Shown here piece by piece: positions 29,934 to 37,636 of a stretch of 64,000 bases of DNA. The translations under genes and the position numbers were made by a program. The DNA is from Tissierella sp. MB52-C2 (lineage in GTDB: Bacteria; Bacillota; Clostridia; Tissierellales; Tissierellaceae): positions 3,326,643 through 3,390,642 of the forward strand of contig NZ_CP133261.1 in assembly GCF_030931715.1 (NCBI RefSeq), read 5' to 3'. Numbering within the stretch: the stretch's first letter is position 1; each line of letters begins with the position of its first letter. The notes under the pieces were generated by a model. It worked only from the letters and a program-made list of their open reading frames with translations. It was not told the DNA's origin and did not search any database.

Positions 29934-31031
29934 TTAAGGCCTAACAGATTCTCTTAACTCGTTTATCTTATCTGTAGATACTCCAAAAGCAGTTCCCACC
30001 TTTATTTCTCCATTAGCTATTTCTTGCTCTATCTCTATGATTTTATCCTTAATGTCTTGTGGTAATTTATCATAATACTCATTCTTAGCAAGACCAACTG
30101 CACCTTCAGCTACTCCCATTGAATTATGTGTACCATATTCAAGAGTGCCTTCAATATGTTTCTTAACAGCATCAAATATTGCTTGATCTATTCTCTTTAC
30201 TGCTGAAGAAGCAATATGTGCTGCCTTTTCAGGATCTGAATCTTTAAATAACATCGCTTGGTCAGAGTCAACTCCTATTGCATAACCATTTTTTTCTGTT
30301 GCAGCATCTATTAAACCTAAACCAGTTCCACCTGCAACATTGAAGCTAATATCTGCACCAGAATTATATTGAACCAATCCTAATTCTTTTCCTTTAGCAG
30401 GATCTCCAAAGTCCCCTGCATATGAAACTATTACCTTAATATCAGGATTTACACTTTTTGCTCCCTCAATATATCCAACCAAGAAATCATTGATTCCTGG
30501 TATATCCATTCCACCAAGGAACCCAATTACATTTTCTTTATTTGCAATCTCAATATCTGATTTTGTTACTAAACCAGCCAATGCACCAGCTAAGTAGGAT
30601 ACTTCATTTGTACTGTAAAACATTGAATATACATTATCCACTGTTTCTTCAATAAATGTATCAAAGTTTATATATCTTTTCTCTGGATATTCTACTGCTA
30701 ATGTATTCATTAATTCTGTAGTATCATTTCCAGAAATAATAATATCCCAATCACCTTCAGAAACATCTATAAAAGTTGGCTCCCATTTAGTAGAGTCTGT
30801 TCCCATTTCAATTACCTTTGTTTCTGCTCCAAGTTCTTTCCTAACAAGTTCTAATCCCGCATTTGCAGAATCAAAGAAAGACTTATCACCTAATGTACCG
30901 GGAATTAAAAGTACTACTTTAAGTTTTTCCCCAGACGCATCTTTATCTGGAACATTTTTAGGACTCGAACATCCTGTCAAGACAAAAGATAAAACTAATA
31001 ATATAGACATAACAACAGCTATTTTTTTCAT
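29934..31031 (-). CDS. BMP-family nucleoside-binding lipoprotein (NupN-like)
   Basis: 365 aa. Lipoprotein signal with lipobox LTGC (Cys21) and a BMP/PnrA-like binding domain: KVVLLIPGTLGDKSFFDSAN, GFLGGMDIPGINDFLVGY. These bind purine nucleosides in characterised members. Its ribosome site lies inside the last codons of the ribokinase gene (GGAGGAATTTAA then ATG), so the two are translationally coupled. Confidence 0.93.
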   Translation of the reverse strand: MKKIAVVMSILLVLSFVLTGCSSPKNVPDKDASGEKLKVVLLIPGTLGDKSFFDSANAGLELVRKELGAETKVIEMGTDSTKWEPTFIDVSEGDWDIIISGNDTTELMNTLAVEYPEKRYINFDTFIEETVDNVYSMFYSTNEVSYLAGALAGLVTKSDIEIANKENVIGFLGGMDIPGINDFLVGYIEGAKSVNPDIKVIVSYAGDFGDPAKGKELGLVQYNSGADISFNVAGGTGLGLIDAATEKNGYAIGVDSDQAMLFKDSDPEKAAHIASSAVKRIDQAIFDAVKKHIEGTLEYGTHNSMGVAEGAVGLAKNEYYDKLPQDIKDKIIEIEQEIANGEIKVGTAFGVSTDKINELRESVRP

Positions 31032-31952
31032 TTAAATTCCTCCTAAAAATTTATAATTACCTAACACATCTTGCCTTTTGGGCATAGATGATTGAGCACC
31101 TTTTCTAGTAACACTTATTGCTGAAGCTTTTATAGCATATTCTATAGCTTCCTCAACACTGTTACCATTGGCAATTTCTGCTGCCAATACACCATTAAAG
31201 CAATCCCCAGCACCTGTTGTATCAATAGCATCTACAGTAAGTCCCGGAAATTCAATTTTCCCATTTTTATTAACAAGTAATGCACCGTTTTCACCCAAAG
31301 TACAAATTACATTACCAACACCAAACTTGATTAGTTCTAATGCCTTTTTATATGAATCCTCTGCAACAATATCCTTAGTGAGGGTATCTAATTCACTTTT
31401 ATTTGGAGTTATAATATCAATTTTACTTAATATGCTAGGACTTAATTCTATAGCTGGTGCAGGATTCAGTATTATAGTGCATCCTTTTTCTTTTCCTTTG
31501 TTTATGGCATATTCTACTGTTTCTATTGGAATTTCTAATTGTAGTAAAATAATACCAACTTCGTTAAATAATCCTTCATTTGCCTCAATATCTTCTTTTG
31601 TAATGCTTCCATTAGCTCCGGGTATAACTACTATAGAGTTGTCTGCATTTTTATCAACAGTTATCCACGCCATTCCTGTTTTTTGATTTTGATCTATTTT
31701 AATTCCAGTAATATCAATATCATCATTCTTTAAACTTTGTTGAAGCGCCTTTCCATCTTCATCATTTCCTATGGCCCCAATCATATAGGTTTTTGCTCCA
31801 AATCTAGAACAAGCTACAGCTTGATTAGCACCTTTTCCTCCATTATGCTTCTCCACATAAGAGGCTAATGTAGTTTCACCTATCATAGGGATTCTCTCCA
31901 CAGAAACTACCATGTCTGTATTTAAACTTCCAATAACAAGCACCTTATTCAT
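31032..31952 (-). CDS. rbsK: Ribokinase (PfkB family)
   Basis: 306 aa. Phosphorylates ribose to ribose 5-phosphate. Seen: N-terminal sugar motif GGKGANQAVACSRFGA and the C-terminal PfkB signature DTTGAGDCFNGVLA with catalytic Asp. The start overlaps the end of the regulator gene by 4 bp (ATGA). Placed with the nucleoside hydrolase, it recycles the ribose moiety. A related PfkB sugar or nucleoside kinase is possible but ribokinase fits best. Confidence 0.9.
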   Translation of the reverse strand: MNKVLVIGSLNTDMVVSVERIPMIGETTLASYVEKHNGGKGANQAVACSRFGAKTYMIGAIGNDEDGKALQQSLKNDDIDITGIKIDQNQKTGMAWITVDKNADNSIVVIPGANGSITKEDIEANEGLFNEVGIILLQLEIPIETVEYAINKGKEKGCTIILNPAPAIELSPSILSKIDIITPNKSELDTLTKDIVAEDSYKKALELIKFGVGNVICTLGENGALLVNKNGKIEFPGLTVDAIDTTGAGDCFNGVLAAEIANGNSVEEAIEYAIKASAISVTRKGAQSSMPKRQDVLGNYKFLGGI

Positions 31953-32962
31953 ATTTGTCTCCTCTTACTAGTTGATTCTCTAACTACTAGTTCCAACTTT
32001 ATCTCTACTTCATTATCTAGTTCTTCTTTATTCTCAAGAATATTTATCAATGTCTCTACAGCCAAATACCCAATTTTATAACTCGGTTGATTCACTGTGG
32101 TAAGAGAAGGCGTTACTAGAGATGAAATATAAATATCATCAAACCCAACTACACTAATATCTTCTGGTATATTTATTCCCTTCTCTTTTAACCCATTCAT
32201 TGCTCCTATGGCAATAAGATCATTTCCACAAAATATAGCCGTTATATCCTTATCTATTACCATGTTTTTTATAGTCTCGTATCCGAACTCACTATTATAA
32301 CTACCTTCTATAATCAATGTTTCATCATATTTTAAATTATTATCAAGAAGTGCTTTTTTATATCCCTCAAGTCTATCCATAGAAAGTCTGATATTGAGCG
32401 GACCTGATAAATACATAATCTTTTCATGACCTAACTTTATTAAATATGTTACAGCATCATATGCTCCAGAAAAACTATCAATTTCAACTTTCCCCTTAAT
32501 TCCCTTAAAGTAAACATTTCTGTCCAAGGATACAATGGGAATCTTTATATTCAATTTTTCTTCAAGCTCTTTATTTCTAAAGGCTGATCCTGCTAAAGCG
32601 ATACCATCAACTTGCTTCTCTATGAGATTGTTAATATATTTGATCTCTTTATTTAAATCTTCATCAGTATTACAGAAAAATATACTATATCCTCTATCAT
32701 TAGCTACATCCTCCGCTCCTCTTGTTAAATCTGTAAAAAACGGATTCCGTACATCTGGAATGATAAGACCAATAGTTCTTGTCTTCTTGGTAATCATACT
32801 ACGTGCAATACTATTAGGTGAATAATTTTCTTCTTCAATAATCCTCTTTACTTTTTCTATTGTTGGCCTACTTATATCGCTATCTTTTCCATTGACAATC
32901 TTGGAAACAGTTGCAATAGATACGCCAGCTAGCCTCGCAATATCCTTCATAGTTACATCCAA
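31949..32962 (-). CDS. LacI-family transcriptional regulator (RbsR/CcpA type)
   Basis: 337 aa. Seen: N-terminal LacI HTH and hinge (MKDIARLAGVSIATVSKIVN, then SPNSIARSM) and a periplasmic-binding-like sensor domain. Start is TTG at 32960-32962, because GGAGG lies 7 nt upstream; the ATG four codons later would be 19 nt away. It heads the salvage operon and a perfect operator lies over its own promoter, so it is likely autoregulated, with ribose or a nucleoside product as inducer (inference). Confidence 0.93.
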   Translation of the reverse strand: MDVTMKDIARLAGVSIATVSKIVNGKDSDISRPTIEKVKRIIEEENYSPNSIARSMITKKTRTIGLIIPDVRNPFFTDLTRGAEDVANDRGYSIFFCNTDEDLNKEIKYINNLIEKQVDGIALAGSAFRNKELEEKLNIKIPIVSLDRNVYFKGIKGKVEIDSFSGAYDAVTYLIKLGHEKIMYLSGPLNIRLSMDRLEGYKKALLDNNLKYDETLIIEGSYNSEFGYETIKNMVIDKDITAIFCGNDLIAIGAMNGLKEKGINIPEDISVVGFDDIYISSLVTPSLTTVNQPSYKIGYLAVETLINILENKEELDNEVEIKLELVVRESTSKRRQI

Positions 32963-32977
32963 ATCTTCACCTCCACA

Positions 32978-33014
32978 ATCTACTTAAACGTTTTAGTAAA
33001 ACGTTTAAGTAGAT
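32978..33014. promoter_or_regulatory. LacI-family operator, 37-nt perfect palindrome
   Basis: Two 18-bp arms (ATCTACTTAAACGTTTTA and complement) about a single central base. The repeated AAACGTTT cores with central CG are typical of LacI/CcpA-type sites; two overlapping sites may be nested. It overlaps the transcription start region of the regulator's own promoter by position. Confidence 0.85.
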
Positions 33015-33041
33015 TATACTATTTAGAATTAATTGTGTCAA
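33013..33041 (-). promoter_or_regulatory. Promoter of the nucleoside salvage operon
   Basis: On the minus strand TTGACA (33036-33041), 17 bp, TATAAT (33013-33018), a full sigma-A consensus. The operator palindrome begins at the -10 box. Confidence 0.9.
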
Positions 33042-33095
33042 TTAATTTTCCCCATGAAAAAAGGGCTGTTTCAAAATAAATAGTCCTTAATAAAA

Positions 33096-33131
33096 AAAGA
33101 GTTCAGAGAGCGGTTGCTCTTTGAACTCTTT
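33096..33131. terminator. Hairpin inside the left IS end
   Basis: Arms AAAGAGTTCAGAGAGC and GCTCTTTGAACTCTTT with loop GGTT. On the minus strand it is followed by TTTTTTT, making it a good terminator in that direction; on plus it has only a weak T tract. Confidence 0.7.
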
Positions 33132-33151
33132 TCTAGTATGCTTTATCTGCG

Positions 33152-34731
33152 ATGAATATACATACTAAAGTTAATCATAGAGCAAAAATCAAAAAAATGC
33201 AACTAACTTTTAGTTTTGATTTGACTAATAATTTTGATATGGATGATGAGGTTTTCCTGGTGCACAATATTATTGAGGAGATGAATTTAAAGTTTTTAGA
33301 TAGTGCCTACTCTAATAAAGGTAGAAAACCAGCTGTAGAATCAAAAACCATGTTGAAAATTCTAGTTTTTGCATACATAAATAGAAAATATTCAGCTAGA
33401 GATATTGAAGATGCCTGTAAATATGATATTCGATTCAGATGGCTTTTAGATAATGGAAAATCCCCTGATCATGTAACCATCAATAGATTTAGGAATAAGA
33501 TATATCCTTTCATGGATGAAATATTACATCAACTAGTAAACTTACTAGTAGAACAAGGAGAAATGGATTTAAAAGTGTATACATAGACGGAACGAAAATA
33601 GAAGCAAATGCCAATAGATACACATTTGTATGGAAAAAATCTATACTTAAATATCAAGAGAAACTAATACAGAAAATACTAGAATATTTCAGAATTAATG
33701 AAAATTTATCTAGTGAGGATTGTAAAAAGCTTGTTCTACTTGAATTCAATAACATAAGAAATATTTGCAAATCAAGAAATATAGTATTTGCTTATGGTAA
33801 AGGGAAGCGAAAATTAGAAGAACAAAAGAAATATGAAATGTTGGAAGAGTGGCTTGATAAGCTAAATATATATGAAAAACATTTGAATATACTTGATGAA
33901 AGAAACAGCTATTCAAAAACAGATAAAGATGCAACTTTCATGAGATTAAAAGATGACCATATGAAAAATGGTCAGTTAAAACCTGCTTACAATATTCAAT
34001 GTGCAACGAATGGCGGGTATATTGTAGATATAGAGGGATTTAGTAATCCTACAGATGTGAGAACCTTAGTTCCTTTTATGGATAAACTTCTAAAAAAATA
34101 TGATACAAAAATAAATAGAGTTGTAGCAGACTCAGGCTATGAAAGTGAGGAAAATTATCTTTATCTAAGAAAAAAGAAAATAAAACCTTTCATAAAACCC
34201 TTAAATTATGAAGTAAAAAAGACAAGAAAATATAGAAATGACATATCAAGAAAAGAGAATATGATTTACTATAAAGTAGAAGATTACTATATTTGTCATA
34301 ATAATAAAAAGCTTAAATTCGAAAAGAGAATATATAGAAAAAATAAATATGGATTTAAAAGTGAGTCTAAGGTTTATCTATGCAATGACTGTCTAAATTG
34401 TATATATTCTAGTGATTGCATCAATATGAAAAACAAAACTGGATTGAAACGCATATATGTTTCTGAAGGATTTGAAGAATTAAGAAAAGAATCAGAAAAA
34501 AATATAATGACAGAAGAAGGAATTACAGAAAGACTTAATCGTTCAATTCAGTCAGAAGGAGTATTTTCATATATAAAATCAGGAATGCAATATTTAAGAT
34601 TTAAACATAGAGGTATGGAAAAAGTTATTTCAGAAATAAAGTTACTAAGTGTCGCAATAAATATAAGAAAACTAAGTAGTAAAATAAAGGCAGACAAATT
34701 AGGTTTTATCCGATATAAAGAAGTGATTTAG
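33152..34731 (+). pseudogene. IS1182-family DDE transposase, frameshifted
   Basis: The frame opens as 144 aa (33152-33586; DUF772-like N-terminal domain with SKTMLKILVFAYINRKYSAR) and stops at TAG 33584. The homologous sequence continues in the -1 frame from about 33568 (SVYIDGTKIEANANRYT) to 34731, including the DDE_Tnp_1-type part PAYNIQCATNGGYIVDIEGF, VVADSGYESEENYLYL and a cysteine-containing C-terminal region. Either one A was lost or the heptamer TTTAAAA (33568-33574) supports a -1 ribosomal frameshift, which would restore a full transposase. Confidence 0.8.
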
Positions 34732-34872
34732 AAATAGAAAAAACGCCATAAGTAAAATGAGGTTTAGAAAAATCTAAGCTTTATTTCCTGTACCCTAAAT
34801 TAATTTAGAGAGAGTATATTTAATATTTATAGGGACTGATATAACTTAGTTGTCAACTTTGATATAGAAAAA

Positions 34873-34913
34873 GAGGCGTTTCATAACTGATTTATCAGTT
34901 ATGAAACAGCCCC
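34873..34913 (-). repeat. Palindromic repeat, copy 1, acting as dnaJ-like terminator
   Basis: Stem built on GTTTCATAACTGA TTTA TCAGTTATGAAAC, flanked by GAGGC and AGCCCC. On the minus strand it ends in TTTTTC, 3 bp behind the stop of the DnaJ-like gene. The same hairpin recurs at 62336-62375. Its right part doubles as the right end of the insertion sequence. Confidence 0.8.
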
Positions 34914-34915
34914 TT

Positions 34916-35851
34916 CTAATTATGTTTCGATATTTCCTTTAGCTTCTGATATAATTCAATTTCTTCTTCCGTCAAACTCTTTGGATTTACTATATTTACT
35001 TCTATATATAAATCCCCCTTATTATCTTTCATATCTTTATATCCTTTTCCAGGTATTCTAATTTTCTTTCCTGATGATATTAGTTTTGGAATATCGATTT
35101 TAATCTTTCCATCTAAAGTATTTACTACTACCTTTTCTCCTAAAACTGCTTCCCAAGGTAGTAAGTCTAGTTTAGATACTATATCTAATCCATCTAATCT
35201 ATTTTTTTCCTCTTCCTCAAAATTGATTTTAAAAAGAATATCTCCTTTTATTCCCCACTTTTCGCCTTTAACTTTCAATTTTTTCCCAGGCAATATTCCT
35301 TTTGGTACCTTTACTGTTATGCTTTTATTTTCTCCACCTATATTAAGATTAATATCCTTTTGGACTCCATTATATCCTTCTTCAATAGTTATATTTAGTT
35401 CTGATTCATAGGAAGGACTTTGTTTTCTACTGGCTTTTCTGCCACCTCCAAATAAATTACCTAAATCAAATCCTTTTTGACCACTGCTTCTTTGATTTCC
35501 CCCCATTCCACCAAAGAACATATTGAAGAAATCACTAAAGTCTCCATCCGCTGTACTATAGGTATAGCTATATCCACCAGGACCACCAAAACCATATTGA
35601 GATGGGTCGAAATTTTGACCATTGGAGAAATTATATCCTGATCCAAATTGGTCATACATCTTTTTCTTTTCTTCATCTCCTAGTACTTCATAGGCTTCAT
35701 TTATTTCCTTAAACTTTTCCTGAGCTTTGTCATCATTTGGATTTAAGTCTGGATGATATTTCTTAGCTAAGCTTCTAAATGATTTTTTTATTTCATCTTG
35801 GCTTGCAGTTTTTTCAACACCAAGTATTTTATAATAGTCTTTATATTCCAT
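34916..35851 (-). CDS. DnaJ-like co-chaperone without zinc finger (CbpA type)
   Basis: 311 aa. Seen: J domain with HPD ([11 protein letters not shown], residues about 30-40), a Gly/Phe-rich linker (residues 75-130) and a C-terminal substrate-binding domain ending in [13 protein letters not shown]; no CxxCxGxG repeats. Works with DnaK as a class II J-protein. A CtsR-like operator and a good promoter stand upstream, suggesting stress control. Confidence 0.92.
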   Translation of the reverse strand: MEYKDYYKILGVEKTASQDEIKKSFRSLAKKYHPDLNPNDDKAQEKFKEINEAYEVLGDEEKKKMYDQFGSGYNFSNGQNFDPSQYGFGGPGGYSYTYSTADGDFSDFFNMFFGGMGGNQRSSGQKGFDLGNLFGGGRKASRKQSPSYESELNITIEEGYNGVQKDINLNIGGENKSITVKVPKGILPGKKLKVKGEKWGIKGDILFKINFEEEEKNRLDGLDIVSKLDLLPWEAVLGEKVVVNTLDGKIKIDIPKLISSGKKIRIPGKGYKDMKDNKGDLYIEVNIVNPKSLTEEEIELYQKLKEISKHN

Positions 35852-35891
35852 AAAATCTTCTCCCTCTTATAATTAGAATTAAACAATTTGC

Positions 35892-35945
35892 CCTGACCTT
35901 CTTTGACCTTTAGTTTAATTATACCTTTTTCACTAAAAAAATCAA
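35892..35945 (-). promoter_or_regulatory. Promoter and CtsR-like heptad operator of the DnaJ-like gene
   Basis: On the minus strand TTGATT (35940-35945), 16 bp, TATAAT (35918-35923), then AAGGTCAAAGAAGGTCAGG (35892-35910). The tandem GGTCAAA-NNN-GGTCA is the CtsR site pattern and sits over the transcription start. No ctsR gene is in the window. Confidence 0.7.
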
Positions 35946-35969
35946 TATAATATCTATCAATATAAATGG

Positions 35970-36122
35970 CTATTCTCTATCTTCTTCTTTAAAATTTTGT
36001 TCTTTATAATATTCTATTATCAATTTATCAAGTTCTTGACTTACCTTTAATACCCCTGCATTGTCGTTAGATTGAACCACTTGATGTAAATGTTCCCTTA
36101 GTTTATCAATTTTATTCTTCAT
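35970..36122 (-). CDS. Spo0E-like sporulation regulatory phosphatase, copy 1
   Basis: 50 aa. Two short helices with the Spo0E-like signature SQELDKLIIEYY (residues 28-39). Members dephosphorylate Spo0A~P and delay sporulation. GGGAGG precedes the ATG. Lies upstream of the DnaJ-like gene's promoter on the same strand. Confidence 0.88.
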   Translation of the reverse strand: MKNKIDKLREHLHQVVQSNDNAGVLKVSQELDKLIIEYYKEQNFKEEDRE

Positions 36123-36277
36123 TTTCTTCCTCCCGATAAAATTTTACTATATTTATTATATAATAAAACTTATACATAGCACAATGTTTTTTATGCATAT
36201 AGCCAACAATATTTATATGCTATTAGCCAATTTAGTTAAATTCCAGAAACGTATACAGTATTATTGAGGTGGCGAAA

Positions 36278-36673
36278 ATGAATGAAATTAAAAAAATATT
36301 AAATTATAAAGATGTAGGATTAAGAATTAGATTAGAAAGAGAAAAATTAGGATTATCTAGAGAAAAATTTGCTGAATTAATTGGATTATCATCATTTTAT
36401 ATTGGTCAACTGGAAAGAGGAGATCGTAAAATGAGTGTAGATACTTTAGCAAATATATCTAAGACTTTAAATGTATCTGTAGATTATCTCCTATATGGTT
36501 ATAATTACTATATGGAGAATATAAAGGTTTCAGAAGCAATTGATGATATTTATAGGGTGTCTATTGATAATGAAATAAAAGAATTATTAGATATACTAAA
36601 GGGTAGCTCTAAAGAACAAATATCTCTTCTAAAAGATATTTATAAACTTATTTTGCCTTCCATTAAAAAATAA
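36278..36673 (+). CDS. XRE-family transcriptional regulator
   Basis: About 131 aa. N-terminal HTH_3 domain (LRIRLEREKLGLSREKFAEL, then GQLERGDRKMSVDTLANISK) and a C-terminal helical part of about 55 residues that could serve dimerisation. Similar in build to SinR-type regulators, but no partner is present. ATG at 36278 chosen, with GAGGTG upstream; a GTG three codons earlier lies in that site. It stands between two Spo0E-like genes on the opposite strand. Confidence 0.88.
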   Translation: MNEIKKILNYKDVGLRIRLEREKLGLSREKFAELIGLSSFYIGQLERGDRKMSVDTLANISKTLNVSVDYLLYGYNYYMENIKVSEAIDDIYRVSIDNEIKELLDILKGSSKEQISLLKDIYKLILPSIKK

Positions 36674-36748
36674 ATATAAATATTAAAATAAGAATAAAAG
36701 ATTGAAATATATCTTTTATTCCCAATATGAATATATCTATATCATTTT

Positions 36749-36802
36749 TCGACCTTCTCTGACCTTTGTTTTAATTACAAAGTTAATTTAATAAAAAATC
36801 AA
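36749..36802 (-). promoter_or_regulatory. Orphan CtsR-like site and promoter (duplicate copy)
   Basis: On the minus strand TTGATT (36797-36802), 17 bp, TGTAAT, then AAGGTCAGAGAAGGTCG (36751-36767). The layout matches the site before the DnaJ-like gene, but the region downstream on the minus strand is only the antisense of the XRE gene. It looks like a duplication remnant. Confidence 0.6.
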
Positions 36803-36834
36803 CTTATATTATAAACTATCTGTTGTTTTTTTAC

Positions 36835-36978
36835 TTAACCTTTTCCCTCTTCTAAATAATACTCTACAATAAGTTTATCCAATTCTTCGCTTATTCTAAC
36901 TACTTCCCCATAATCATTGTCTCTAGATTCCATCTCTTTATATAGTTTTTCTCTAATTTTATTAATTTCGTTTTTCAT
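36835..36978 (-). CDS. Spo0E-like sporulation regulatory phosphatase, copy 2
   Basis: 47 aa with the signature SEELDKLIVEYY (residues 30-41). AGGGGGAAG precedes the ATG. About half the residues match copy 1, and the flanking CtsR-like site is also repeated, so a local duplication is likely. Like copy 1, it would act on Spo0A~P. Confidence 0.87.
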   Translation of the reverse strand: MKNEINKIREKLYKEMESRDNDYGEVVRISEELDKLIVEYYLEEGKG

Positions 36979-37082
36979 AGCTTCCCCCTGAATAAAAATC
37001 ATACAATTAAGATTATACTTTACAACCTATATTGATTCAATAGATTTTTTATTATATTAAAAGAAATTTTTGACAAAATAAA

Positions 37083-37104
37083 ACAACTTGATTACTCAAG
37101 TTGT
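37083..37104 (-). terminator. Terminator of the copper operon
   Basis: ACAACTTGA GTAA TCAAGTTGT on the minus strand, then TTTTATTTTG. Directly behind csoR. Confidence 0.8.
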
Positions 37105-37111
37105 CTTATGG

Positions 37112-37381
37112 CTATTTTATATATTTATCTATAATGTTTATTATTTCTTCTATTTTTTCTTCACCCTGTTTTTCATCTTCTAAAATAGCAGTAGATACAC
37201 AAGATCTTATATGACTATTTAATATATCTATATTGGCCTTTTTTAATAGACCAATGGCAGATAGGATCTGTGTAGATACATCTACACAGTACCTATCATC
37301 TTCAAGCATTTTTATTATGCCATCTATCTGACCTCTAGCTGTTTTTAACTTAATAGCTGCTCTTCTTTTTCCTTCATTCAT
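37112..37381 (-). CDS. csoR: Copper-sensing repressor CsoR
   Basis: 89 aa. Helical CsoR/FrmR-family DNA binder. Seen: Cys in the RYCVDV motif and H-x3-C (HIRSC), the Cu(I) ligand triad. Released from DNA by Cu(I). Third gene after copA and copZ; a matching GC-rich operator lies before copA. Confidence 0.93.
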   Translation of the reverse strand: MNEGKRRAAIKLKTARGQIDGIIKMLEDDRYCVDVSTQILSAIGLLKKANIDILNSHIRSCVSTAILEDEKQGEEKIEEIINIIDKYIK

Positions 37382-37395
37382 TAGATCACTACTCT

Positions 37396-37602
37396 CTACT
37401 TTATTTCTATTAAATCATATCCTGCGTCTTCTATTGCACCCTTTATAAGAATGTCATTTAAGCCTTCTCCTTCTACCTCTACACTTTTAGATGATAAATT
37501 CACTTCCACTTTACTCACTCCATCTAAACCCTTTAATGCATTTTTCACAGCATTTTCACAGTGTCCACAACTCATTCCTTCTACTAATAAAGTTTTTTTC
37601 AT
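37396..37602 (-). CDS. copZ: Copper chaperone CopZ
   Basis: 68 aa heavy-metal-associated domain with the metal site GMSCGHC (residues 9-15) and the ferredoxin-like fold pattern. Passes Cu(I) to CopA. 34 bp after copA, 14 bp before csoR. Confidence 0.94.
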   Translation of the reverse strand: MKKTLLVEGMSCGHCENAVKNALKGLDGVSKVEVNLSSKSVEVEGEGLNDILIKGAIEDAGYDLIEIK

Positions 37603-37636
37603 TTTATATTCCTCCTTATTTCTAGTAAATAATTAT

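Larger units (their letters stand above)
33063..34912 (+). mobile_element. IS1182-like insertion sequence
   Basis: About 1.85 kb. Ends: GGGCTGTTTCA at 33063-33073 and TGAAACAGCCC at 34902-34912 as inverted repeats, a terminus type common in IS1182 relatives. A hairpin with 16-bp arms (33096-33131) just inside the left end would block transcription from outside. I found no clear target-site duplication. The element lies about 20 bp upstream of the salvage operon promoter and directly behind the DnaJ-like gene. Confidence 0.75.

Noticed and set aside
29812-33060. Purine or other riboswitch before the nucleoside operon
   Set aside because: No conserved aptamer core was seen; control is better explained by the LacI-type operator.
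33040-34925. Target-site duplication around the insertion sequence
   Set aside because: The bases next to the two terminal repeats do not match convincingly.
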